NCBI GenBank assembly: GCA_021521415.1
Contig: JAIQDT010003027.1
Coordinates: 124,001 to 188,000, forward strand
From: Bidens hawaiensis
Taxonomy: Eukaryota; Streptophyta; Magnoliopsida; Asterales; Asteraceae
Direction of reading: 5' to 3'
DNA: 64,000 bases
Shown: positions 15,777-26,712 of the stretch, piece after piece
Numbering within the stretch: the first letter of the stretch is position 1
Layout: every line of letters begins with the position of its first letter
The notes under the pieces: generated by a model
Seen by the model: the letters and a program-made list of their open reading frames with translations, nothing else
Database searches by the model: none
Told to the model about the DNA's origin: nothing
Translations under genes and position numbers: made by a program

Positions 15777-18660
15777 ATGACAAGCTTTTATTCCTTAGTT
15801 GCTCAAAACACAAATGATTTTGTGATCGGGTCTTACACTATGTGCCCGAAGCTTTTTAGGTTGGATGATTTTTCCAAATGGGAACCGAGATTTAAAGCTC
15901 ACTTGGGTTCTTTTCATCCAGAGTGTGTTCGTAATTTGAAATATGTTTATATAGATCCAACTGTTGGCAGTGATACTACATGAATTACTGAAAAGGAGTT
16001 CAAGTTTTATGATATTGATGAGAAGAAGAATCTTGAAAATGAGACGAATGCATACTCCACTCTTACTATGTCATTATTTGAAAACATCTTTCATCAGTTT
16101 AGCCATATCAAAAAGTTTGCTACCCTATTTGCTCAACTAAAGGCAAGTAGTTTGGGAAACACACTTGAAAGCAAGAAAACAATGTTGAAGTTTCGATTCA
16201 GAAACTATACACTCCTGAAAAATGAGACCGTGGAAGAAATGCTGAATCGGTTCTATCAATTGATTGCCGAAATGCCCAATGTGAAAATGGAGCCGAGTGA
16301 ATGCGATCAAATTGACAAATTAAAGAATGCATTACCTCCTTTCTACTCAACTTACTTGATGGGTCTCACAAAAAATGGTATTTCAAAACGACATATCTCA
16401 AATGTATAGTTTTTGTTGAAAAATTGAGGAAGTGTGAACTAGAATGTCAAAGCTCATCTAAAGCTAATAAAGAGTATTCATTATCTGATGAGTTTTCATC
16501 AGTGGAATCTTTTGATTTTGAAGTGGACGAAGGGTGGTTAATGAATTTGAAGAAAGCTCATATTGATGATGGTTGGTCTATGCTTGCAGATGAGATATCC
16601 AAGACCACTTCATCAATTAATGTTGATAAAGATCCAAATGCGATGGAAATTATCATGCCTACCTAGGTGATTCTTCCTGATAATCTTTATGAATCTTATG
16701 ATTCCGTGACAACATCACCCGAGGTATCTTCTAAACCATCTGAATTATTTGATTGTGAAACTTGTGCTAAGAATTTAAATTCATCTGTTGTTGATGAACC
16801 TCAGAAAATTGATTGTTCTCAGTGTGGTGAATACAAGTCTAAATTGAATCAATTCGTCATCACAATGAGCAATTAGTTTTTGATTTAACACGTATTCGTG
16901 ATAACTATCGACAAGTGGCTGAAAATAATTAAAAATCTAAAGATAAGATTGATGCCATGTCGATTAGTAATCATGACTTGAAAGCATAGGTTGGATGTAA
17001 ATTAATAATCATCGAAAAGCAGTTTCAAAAAATTTGGGAATTAAGAACCAAAATAACTGAGCTTGAAAATGAGGTGCTGAAGTTAAAGAATAAATTGGAT
17101 AAATTTAGAAATTCATCTTTTTTACTCAATGAAATCATTGAAGTTAACAGCAATCACCGAAAGGGTGGTAAAGCTGGTTTAGGGTTTGTTGAAATCCCTC
17201 CTCCTTTTCAAAATGATTACACCATGCGACCAGACACGGTAGATCTAAAAGAAGTGGACATTGACTATCCACTGACAGTAGATCCTCCTATGACTGTTAG
17301 TAAGGTTAATATAATCAATGAGGAGAAAGTTAAACCAGTTGATCCAAAAATGGCTGTTAAGAAAGAAACAAAGTGTAAAATCTCATATTCAAAGCAATCT
17401 GGTTTTCTTTCAGAATAATAATGATATTCTTGTTGAAGATGTGGTTGAACCAGTAGTGGTTCACAAAAATGAAAATATACCTGTTGAAAATCATATTATT
17501 TGTGAACCACAAACTACTGAGAAATCAAAAACTGGTAAACTAAAATTGGTTGGTACACCAAGGACATGTGAGAAGAAGGTTGTTTCTGAAAAGATATCAA
17601 AATCATTTTCAAAACCGATTGTTAAGGGTAAAAACTGGAAGGTTTATAAATTAAAAGGTGTTGACAAGATGTTTTCTGATGAGCTCTTTCCAATAGCTCT
17701 TGTTAAACCTGAGTGTGTTGAATATGTTTATGATTGTGATAATTCGGTTTCTCTCAATCTTGATGTATCAGTGACGCCTATTGGGGAAATGAAAAGAGTA
17801 AATCAAAACCCCAAAAGGAATCCAAACCAGTGTTGTTTCAACAAAACAAATTTGTCAAATCTACTAGTTCTAATGTATTGGAAAATTTTGCACAGTGTTC
17901 AAATCTTGAATTTTTCCAAAAGAAGAAAAGTGAGAAAATTCAACCCTCCTCGTCTAAGTTTGTAACAGAATCATCTTCGACGTGGGTTGATATGAGAAAA
18001 TGTTTTTATTGCAATGTCAAAGGACATTTGATTGTTGATTGTTCTTACAGGAGAAAACTCAAATTGCCTGATGTTTTTAACAAGGTTTCTTTAACTTCTG
18101 GGCAATTTGAGACACTTGAACAAAAAACTAAACAACAAAGAGTTTATTTTAATTCATTGTTAAAGTCTCCTGAAACGTCTCACAGTTATGATAATGTTAA
18201 ATATTTGAGACAACAAGCTGATAAACCATTACCAGCTTGGAAACCAAAGATTCCATCAGCATGTGCTGATCATGTTGAGGATACTGGTCGACCTAAGACT
18301 ATGGTCTGGGTTCCAGTTTCTCATTAAATTATCTAGTTTTTGTGCAGGGATATCCAAGAAGATCTATCAACGTCATATGGATTAGGGATGAGATCGGGAC
18401 CATACCGGTACCGACCGGTCCCGGTCCCGAAAATCCCGGTCCCGAAAGTCACCAATTTTTGGTACCGGTACCGGTACTGAAATCTTCGGTTCGGTACCGG
18501 TACTGAAATCTTCGGTTCGGTACCGGTACCAAAACTTAAAACTTTGGTACCGATTTCGGTACCAACCGGTACCGTACCGAATTTGCCCATCCCTAATATG
18601 GATTGTTGCTAAATCAAATTTGTTGATAGTGGATTATCTCAACACATGATGGGTGTTTTT
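15777..18660 (+). pseudogene. Ty1/copia gag and start of protease, decayed
   Basis: Gag packages retrotransposon RNA. The frame opens at ATG 15777 (MTSFYSLVAQNT) and is soon broken by TGA at 15981. The gag core follows around 16068-16409 (KTMLKFRFRNYTLLKNETVEE and a LPPFYSTYLMGL-like stretch), then a long acidic, Lys-rich middle with several further stops and frame changes. Near 18000-18050 a CCHC zinc knuckle reads CFYCNVKGHLIVDC (CX2CX4HX4C intact). Gag ends with a WVP-SH motif near 18310, like the WVPK-N end of the minus-strand copia at 25.5 kb. Past a MITE insertion, VDSGLSQHM (about 18622-18648) is the copia protease active-site region. Nothing of integrase, reverse transcriptase or RNase H follows. 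Confidence 0.8.
18383..18595. mobile_element. hAT MITE with GGTACC-rich palindromes, perfect 8-bp target duplication
   Basis: Ends TAGGGATG and CATCCCTA, flanked on both sides by ATATGGAT (18375-18382 and 18596-18603). The interior is built of repeated CCGGTACCGG and CCGGTCCCGG dyads with a tandem TACTGAAATCTTCGGTTC unit. It splits the copia gag/protease junction. Confidence 0.9.
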
Positions 18661-20921
18661 GTTTAGTTTGATTTGATTGCGAATTGAAAAGATTTAAAAT
18701 TCATAAAATTTTCAATCTGCAACTTGTTCACCATTCATATTTTTAAAATGCAAGATTTTTTTTGGTGAACAAACACTTCAAAAGAGTTATCCATGTTGGA
18801 AAATCGTTTTCATTTTTCGTTATTTTCTACAAATTTTTTGTTATTGTTTATATTTTTAGGGGTAGAAAATTAGAAAAATCCAAAAAAGATTGTGTTTTCT
18901 GTATGAAAAATATAAAAAATACAAAAATATGTTGTTAATATTGAAAAATATAAAATTTGAGAAATGTGATCCGACATTTATGGGAAATGATAGTACATTG
19001 ACTTAACGGGCCTAACACATGAATAAAGTAGACTAAAAAGTGTCGTAAGATCAATTGCATGATGTGTATGATAGGCTTAACTAGGGCTGTGCAACAGTTC
19101 GGAACTGCGAGAACCGAACCGAAACCAGAACCGAGTCGGAACCGTTAAATGCTAACTATAAAAACCGGAACCGAACCGTATTTTAACGATTCCGGTTCGG
19201 TACGAAACCGATTTAAACGGTTCTTGTGTAAACGGTTCTTGCTAGAACTGGTTTTCAATTAAAATTCTAAATATGAAACATTAAAAGGTGAAAGAAACAA
19301 GCGACATCCCATAAAATAAAGCATTATCATATCAACATATTATTTTTTAAAACATATTTAGGGCTGTAGAAGATGATTATCGTTTATGATATTGTAAGAG
19401 ATTAAATGTAACCTGGAAAATGAGAACATGGATGGTTGCTCGTACATGAAAGTATGAAAGCCAACTAAATAAATTGGATTTTAAATATAATCTTCAAATT
19501 TCAAACCTGAGCCGGTTCTAGCGGTTCTATAACTGGAACCGTTGGTTCTCACCGGAACCGAACCGGGAACCGTGTTCATCCAAATTTAATAACCGGAACC
19601 GGACCCGAAATACAATAATATGGTTTGGATCTAGTGGTTCAGTTCTGGTTCCCTGGTTCTCGCGGTTCGGAACCGCGAATTGCTCACCCCTAGGCTTAAC
19701 AGATCGTATAAGTGCTGAAAAGATATAAACCTAAATGCTTGCGAAATCTAGTGGTGTTACATCTTAATGCATAGTTAATATCTATATTAAGTACCAAAAA
19801 GTTTTAAAATTGCTGTGTGTGCATGTGTTCATTTTGCAAAGAAATTCAACTTATTTTTCTTTTTATTTTGCAATGAAATTCAATTTCATTTTTTCTTTAT
19901 TTTTGTTCAAATATTGGATCCTCTCCTGCGTGATAAGATTATCTGATCTGAGGGTTAAGATTTGGATATTCTGCTTTATTTTCTTGGTGTTTCGTATAAA
20001 GCCTTGGACTTTCTCTGCGCGATAATACGGTATTATCCGAATTGATTGTTATGGCCTTATACAACTTCAAATTATTTTTATCTTTTTATTTTGTTAAAAT
20101 GGAACCTTATCTGCATGTAGTAATATCGATCTTAAGGGAAACTTTTAACTTTCTGCTTTATTTTCTTTTTATTACTTTTTCATGAGTCACAGCTAATCAA
20201 TTTCAAGAAAAATGAAACACGTACATGTGAAATTCACTGTATAAGAGATATAAAAATTGTGTCTGATAGGTGGGATCCACATAAGATTTGCACTTAATTG
20301 AACCTTAATACGTATCGTAAAGTTACTGAAGGATCTGTATAAAGTTTAAAGTGGACAATTATATCTACAATCATCATTCGGTTACGCGCATAATAATGTC
20401 AAAATTGAAGTGTAGTTTAGGACGTTACTAGTCAATATGATCCCATGTCGCGATCTTTCTCACAAAAATATGTACTGCTTACATTTACTGCTTTAATTTT
20501 CTTTTTGTTATTTTGAGAAAAATACAAAAAGTAGGTGTGTTTTGATATAAATTTTGAAAAATAAAAAATATTTTGGGTGTGTTTTAGCATAAACTTTACT
20601 TTCCAATTTATTTTTGATCTTCCGACAAGCGATATACATTTTCAAATGTTTTTGCCGAGTTACAAAATGTTTTCACCATTACAAATTCTTGTTCATATAT
20701 TTTGTGCTCAAATGCTAAATCAAGATAAAACTTTACGGTTTATTGATGTAATGTGTTGATTGACTGCAGTTATGATGAGAGTGATGATTATTCAATCCTT
20801 GAATCTTCTCAAGATGGTGAATTTAAGGTATGGCAGAGTGTTCGAGTTAAAGGGGAGTGAAGATGTTGATCGTGTGTACAAGATTGGTGCTGATAAAGAT
20901 TGGAGACGTACAACTAATGTC
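18661..20921 (+). other. Non-coding body of the copia derivative
   Basis: Apart from the 611-bp hAT element there is no recognisable coding sequence. The stretch is T-rich (for example 19800-20100) and leads to a G-rich tract at 20922-20930. I read it as the unrecognisable remains of pol or as filler in a deletion derivative; I cannot tell which. Confidence 0.4.
19082..19692. mobile_element. 611-bp hAT non-autonomous element, perfect 8-bp target duplication
   Basis: Begins TAGGGCTGTGCA and ends TGCTCACCCCTA (10 of 12 bases pair), flanked by GGCTTAAC at 19074-19081 and 19693-19700. Subterminal blocks GTTCGGAACTGCGAGAACCG and CGGTTCTCGCGG..GGTTCGGAACCGCG-type sequence are inverted copies with many AACCG/CGGTT motifs. 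It encodes no transposase. Confidence 0.9.
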
Positions 20922-20930
20922 AAGGGGGAG
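20922..20930 (+). other. Candidate polypurine tract of the plus-strand copia derivative
   Basis: AAGGGGGAG is followed by TTTGTTAG; many plant copia elements have AAGGGGGAG next to an LTR starting TGTTAG. I could not match a 5' LTR upstream of 15.7 kb, so the 3' LTR (from about 20933) is unproven. Confidence 0.4.
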
Positions 20931-20932
20931 TT

Positions 20933-22071
20933 TGTTAGTGCATTTTCTTCATGTCATTATATGTATAATGACACATGTGAAGATCAACTGAAAGCGACAA
21001 AGACTAAAAGTTAATGAACTCCAGCAGTTTGTACCGAACCTCTGCTGAAATTGATAATCGAGCTTCAACGAGTTAATATTTACATATCTTCTACGTGTCC
21101 ATGCCTTTTCGGTTTCGTAGTTCAATATCGAGTTCATCGATCCTCATCGGGAAAAACATTAGGACTTACTTGTATGCCCCAACGCTGTAGTTCCCTGGCG
21201 TCCTTTTAAGCTTATAGAAAAAATTTTGAACACTCATAATTAAAATTTTTTTAATATACTTTTGGCGATCAAGACACTAACGGGCTCGTGTATGATTGGG
21301 TAATTACTTTTCTGTTTATCATTCGGAGAGATGTATCTAGGGACATGCAAACATCTTCAAAATGACTCTCCACAATAAGTTTAGCAAATTTAGTTTTTAT
21401 CACTTCAAGCTTTTACTTATCATGGGAAGCTATCATACACACCAATGACTAATCAAGAGCCTTTTTAGCCTGATCACTTCACACGTTAGACACACATAAT
21501 CAATTTATCTATCACATTTCTCAAAGGTTGGATTAATTTGAAAATATTTTAATCTTTTCTAGTAAACTTTAGCTAAATAATAATATTACTTCCCAGATGA
21601 TAACTTAGAAAAGAATTTTAAATTCAATCACCCCAGTCACTTTCAGTTTCAGGTGAATGACTATCCCATGTGTCTATAGGTAGACGATAGGACCAAACGC
21701 ATAATAATATATGTCCCTCAAACTTAGGTAGCCGACATAATTTTCAGTAAAAGAACTTAAAAAACAGATAGTTAAACCAAAAACAATTTATAATTTTTTG
21801 ATTATATTCAGTCGCCCCAGTCACTTTCAGTCATTGGGTTAATGGCTATCTCGTCTGTCAAAGGTTGACAACGAGACCAAACATAGAAATATGTCCCTTG
21901 AACTTGAGTCACCGGCATAATTTTAAGCGACAAAACAAAACATATTTTTTTAATTAGAACACACACACACACACTCTTTTTGTATTTTTCCTCTTTCGCC
22001 CCCTAAATTTGTACAGAAATTATGATAAAAAGAAAAAAATTTATGTACAAAATTTAAACCTCAAAAAATAC
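20933..22071. other. Non-coding DNA between the two tail-to-tail copia elements
   Basis: Probably the 3' flanks of both copia elements. It contains a 20-bp dyad GTCATTATATGTATAATGAC at about 20953-20972, the tandem duplication below, and a G-rich tract on the minus strand (TTTAGGGGGCGAAAGAGG, about 21991-22008) that could be the polypurine tract of the minus-strand copia. Confidence 0.35.
21615..21945. repeat. Tandem duplication of about 190 bp
   Basis: The series CCCCAGTCACTTTCAG, AATG-CTATC, ACCAAAC, ATATGTCCCT-AACTT and GGCATAATTTT-like blocks occurs first at 21630-21760 and again at 21808-21925. It is non-coding. Confidence 0.6.
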
Positions 22072-22546
22072 TCAGTCTTCAAAACGTAACATCTTAAGAA
22101 ACCCTACAAGCACATTGAATCTGGCTGTTCCGACTGGTTTTGTAAATAGGTCTGCCACATTATTATCAGTGTGGACCTGTTCAAGAGGAATTAACTTCCG
22201 GTCGTAACAGTCATGAATAAAATGAATTTTGATATCGATGTGCTTGGTTTTAGAATGCTGAACCGAGTTTTTAACAATGGCAATTGCAACATCATTATCA
22301 CAGAAAATAGGAGTATCAAGAATTCTAAACCGTAGTCTAGCAGTTGATGTTGCATCCATATGACATGAGAACAACAGGCAGAAGCAGCAACATATCTAGC
22401 CTCAGCAGTGCTTGTGGACACCGTTTGTTGTTTCCAGCATTGCCACGAGATGAGCCGATCCCCCAAAAATTGACATCTAGCATACGTCGATTTCCTGTCA
22501 ATATCATCACCTCCATAATTGCTGTCAGCAAAAGCATACAGATCAA
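22072..22546 (-). pseudogene. Copia RNase H domain, frameshifted
   Basis: RNase H removes RNA from the RNA-DNA hybrid during reverse transcription. One frame has DRKSTYARCQFLGDRLISW and the T-AEARYVAAS core, the next frame resumes FCDNDVAIAIVKNSVQHSKTKHIDI and the terminal VADLFTKP motif, ending TGA at 22072-22074. At least one frameshift lies between them (about 22330). Confidence 0.85.
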
Positions 22547-22583
22547 ATTCTGAATTTTTGGGATACCAAAGACCGAGCTTCGG

Positions 22584-23402
22584 TTACCCTTTCAGATATC
22601 TAAAAATACGTTTAACGGCAATTAAATGAGAGAGTTTAGGATTAGCCTGGAAACGGGCACACTGACAGACTACGAACATAATGTCAGGGCGACTGGCGGT
22701 AAGATACATTAGGGACCCGATCATCGACCGATAGTACGTTTGATCTACGGGCTTCCTGTTAGGATTTAAAGAAAGAAGAGGTCTTTCAGCCATAGGAGTC
22801 GCCGCACTTTTGGAATCTTGAAACTCAAATTTTGCTAACATATCCTCGACGTATTTTCCCTGATGTAGTAGAATGCCTGTCGAGCTTTGACGAACTTGCA
22901 GACCCAGAAACGTTGTCATCTCCCCCAACGAGCTCATCTCAAACCTTTTCTTCATCACTTCCTCAAACTCATAACAGAGAGCAGTGCTGGTAGAACCGAA
23001 GATGATGTCATCCACATAAATCTGAACCAAGATCAGATCCTTTCCAACAATATTTATGAACAGTGTCTGATCAATGGTTCCACGCTTATACCCGTGCTCC
23101 AAAAGATGAGCTTCCAATGTCGCATACCATGCTCGAGGAGCCTGATGAAGGCCGTAGAGAGCCTTGTCCAAATTATAGACATGCGATGGATGCTTGGAAT
23201 CCACAAAACCCGGTTGTTGATCCACATAAATTTCTTCATTCACTTCACTATATAGGAACGTTGTTTTGACATCCATCTGATAGACTGTGAAACCCATATA
23301 CGATGCATATGCCAAGAAGATCCGAATGGCCTCAAGACGAGCCACTGGAGCGTACACTTCAGTATAGTCCAAACCCTCAACCTGACAAAAACCACGAACC
23401 AC
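22584..23402 (-). pseudogene. Copia reverse transcriptase domain
   Basis: Copies element RNA into DNA. This is the longest open stretch of the element (272 codons). Visible are GLDYTEVYAPVARLEAIR, the QMDVKTTFL motif (family D-V-K-T-A-F-L), QPGFVDSKHP, LYGLHQAPRAWY and the catalytic YVDD in VQIYVDDIIFGST, then LGLQVRQ and SRPDIMF. The frame continues upstream past about 23400 only after a break. Confidence 0.92.
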
Positions 23403-25080
23403 AAGCCTTGCCTTGTTTCTAACAATAACCCTCGTGTCATCCTACTTGTTGCGAAAAACCCATCTTGTATCCAACGACTTCTTCCTAGTGGGTAGCTCGA
23501 CCAACCTCCAAACCTTGATTTTTTCAAACTGATTGAGTTCCTCGTGCATGGCGTCAACACATCTTGGTTCTTGTAGATCCATGTCAACCGTCTTGGGCTC
23601 AATTTGTTAAATGAAGCAAGAATACAAGCAGTTTTTGATTGTTCCAGTCTGACTTCTGTTTGAGACGCCAGCTCCAAGGGGACCAATAATACTGTCAATG
23701 GGGTGATCCCATTGAATTCTTGGTGGAATAGAGTGATCAGGAACAGTGAGCAGTTTGTAGATAAATTGGTTGGACCTTCGAGGGCTTTAGTGAGAGGATT
23801 CCTCCATCCCGATGCTGCTGTATTGTGCGAGTATGAGGTACTAACAACATACTCATTTGGAATGACATCAGGGAATAGAGTGCTACCGAAAACCTGACGA
23901 ATGACACTCTCCCCCTCAACTGGTAAAATCTCTGCTGTAGAGGGTTCTTGTGGGGATACAGTCTCGGTGACGGTCTCTTCCAGTTCCAGATTCTCTGATG
24001 ATGGTTGAGTGGTGTCTAAGGATTTAGAAGGGTCCACACTCAGCATAGGAGACTCTTAAGTGTCAACAGAAATATCTTCTTCATCATCAACAACAGTAGA
24101 AATTCCTCCCCCAGATTTATCTGAATCGATCACAGGAAACAAATTGAATGGCTTGAACAGTTTGTCATAGTCAAATAACCAGTTAGGCCCCACACGAGCA
24201 TCTGTCTCATTTTCTTCCAACAGCGCACATCATATGATTCGACGATCTGTTTCGATGCCTTGTTGTAAACTCTGTAGGCAGTTCGACCAACATAACCAAC
24301 AAAATAACAATAATCTACCTTGGCTTCAAACTTCAGAGTCTGCTCAAGATTTAACAAAGTGCATGGACAACCGAAAGCTCGAAAATGTGCGACTGTGGGC
24401 TTGTGATCACAAACAATTTCATAGGGAGTCTTCATCTGAGATTTGTTGATCAACACCCGATTTTGAACATGACAGGTAGTGTTGACCGCTTTAGCACAGA
24501 AAAATAATGGTAACTTTGAATCACATAACATCATTCTTGCAGCTTTGATCAAAGTACGGTTTCGTCTTTCAGCAACACCATTTTGCTGCGGAGTACGAGC
24601 TGAGCTATATTGGTCCCTTTTTGACACAAAAATGATTCAGTCTAGAGTTCTTGAACTCCGTGCCGTTGTCACAACGAATTCCCTTGAGCTTCAAGTTTAA
24701 TTGATTTTCCATAAGCACCACGAACTTCTTGATCAATTCAGCCGTCTCACCTTTATTCGACAAGAAAAACACCCAAGTGAAACGAGGGTAGTCGTCGGTG
24801 ATGCCAGACAATGATTACTACAAGATAGACTCAAGACATGAACTAGACCGAACAGGTCCATGTGAAGCAACTGAAAGACGCTGGAAATTGTATTAATCAG
24901 CTTCGGCTTGTGTGCTTTTCGATGATGCTTGCCTAACGCACAAGCCACACACTTCTCGATAGTCACAAAATCTTTAACTGGCAGGCCACGAACAATACTG
25001 TTTTTTGCAAGACGGTTCAGAGTTTTGACATTTGCATGACCAAGATGACGATGCCAGAGCATGGCGTTATATTCTGACAC
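23403..25080 (-). pseudogene. Copia integrase domain, broken by stops and shifts
   Basis: Inserts the DNA copy into the genome. From right to left: MLWHRHLGHANVKTLNRL with the His-His half of the zinc site and CVACALGKHHR with the Cys pair (about 24935-25060); HMDLFG with the first catalytic Asp near 24850; DNGTEFKN with the second Asp near 24650; and QQNGVAERRNRTLIKAARMM with the catalytic Glu near 24570. The region left of about 24130 is the integrase-to-RT linker, with several frame changes. Confidence 0.85.
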
Positions 25081-25510
25081 TTTAGAAAACAGGCAGGTAT
25101 ATCGTCAGGAATGCCCTTGTTCATGTCGATTAGGTAGGCACTATCTTTTCTCTTAGATCTGACCAAAACCCACTCCTCTGGTATGATGATGCCAGGCTTC
25201 AGAATCAAATATTCCTTGTTGGTAAAGTGAGCAGAAAAACTCTTATCACAAATCTATGACACGCTAAGCAGACTGTGCTTTAATTCTGGAACATAGTTAA
25301 CATTTTCGAACTTTAAAACCCCATTACTCACGGTACTCTTTTGAGTAATCTTCCATTTCTCTCCTCCCGCAAAGGAAACATATCCACCATTAAAGATTTG
25401 AATATCACTCAGCTAAGAAATGTCCCCCGTCATGTGCCTGGAACAGCCACTATCAACAAACTAAGGTCTGATAATATTTCTCCATAGCTGATCCTGCACG
25501 ATGTGCGAGA
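25081..25510 (-). pseudogene. Copia protease and GAG-pre-integrase region
   Basis: Minus-strand translation gives a D-S-G-C-S-RHMTGD active-site stretch near 25450-25425, HSLLSVSQICDK near 25270-25240, and a LKPGIIIPEEW / DMNKGIPDD pre-integrase stretch near 25100-25210. Stops interrupt the frame, for example near 25416 and 25470. Confidence 0.75.
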
Positions 25511-26712
25511 TCAGTTAGTTTTGGGTACCCAGTCCATTGTAGTTCTGGGTAAGCTTGACTCGGTCAACCGTGTTACGAGTTTCCATGACATATCATCATG
25601 ATTATCAAAAATCGAGTCAGAAGACGTTAAGGACTTTGTTTCCGGAGACTTGGGTAACCATTTGTATTTTGGTTTGAAAGCTTTGTGATTTACACAAGTG
25701 GTTGACTTAGTCTCTGGTTTGCGGATAGATAACTCGGTCAGCTTTGACCTTTTTAATGTTTTTGATTCTGAGGCCCTCTTCGGTCTTGGAATCGAAAACG
25801 AGTTTCCATTCTGCCTTTGAGTCACAATGGGCTTGGTCTGATGAGAACTTGACCTGTCAGTCTTGTCTCTTCTCCAATTGCCGTCAGAGATCCTTGCTTC
25901 ATAATGCCTTGTTTTATTAGAATAAAAGTTTTTGTAGGCATCTTGAGGCATGGTCCTCTGATGGCGTCTATAATAAGGAATTTATAGGAGACGAGAGCAA
26001 TTTCTTGCAATGTGACCGAGAATGCCATAGTTGAAACAAGTTTGTCTTTTAACGCAAAAATCGCTGTGGCCGATTCCCGGTCTTGCTCTGTTGTGTGAGC
26101 TTGTTGTTCCATCTTTGGACTTAGCATTTGAGCTTCCACATTTATCATTACAAAAACCCGTTTCTCTCACAAACTTATGTGACAAATGTTCATTATTGCT
26201 TTTAGGTTCGCTAGATTTATTTAGAGACAGATCATTGCCTTTTGAAGTTTTAGAAAAAGTAGTCAAACAATTGTCTTTGCTCTTAAAGGCAGAGCCCACA
26301 CACACATCAGTAACACTATTTTTTAAAATAGGCAAAACAGGTAAACTGAAAGAAGCAGTAGAATTAATGGGTGAGCCATCATCCTCATCGGTCCAATTCT
26401 CAACCATTACTTCATTTGCACATGAAGTAGACACATTAGAATTGTTCACCCTGGAAGTTGACTCAGATGCCGTATCTGAACCAACCTTACCCTTGTCAGT
26501 TGCAGGTGACTTACCATACTGCAAACACTTTTCCTTTTCTTCTTCTTCCTTGGTAAGAGGAAGTCTAGTTTAATTGTTTTAATATGGAGGGGGAGCCATG
26601 TTATATCTAATAACCACACCCTTATTTTCTTTCCATTTTAGTTGATTTTCTATCATTGATTCAACAACAGCACTAGAGACATCAAATTTTTTAAAATTGA
26701 ACTTAGCATTGT
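25511..26712 (-). pseudogene. Copia gag, C-terminal part, truncated at its N-terminal side
   Basis: The frame ends with MDWVPKTN at 25511. Around 26000-26050 the zinc knuckle reads CFNYGILGHIARNCS, with the second Cys replaced by Tyr. Upstream is a Ser/Asn/Asp-rich linker. At 26640-26712 KFNFKKFDVSSAVVE still reads as gag. Coding similarity stops at 26713, where an LTR-like block starts, and does not resume on its far side. Confidence 0.8.
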
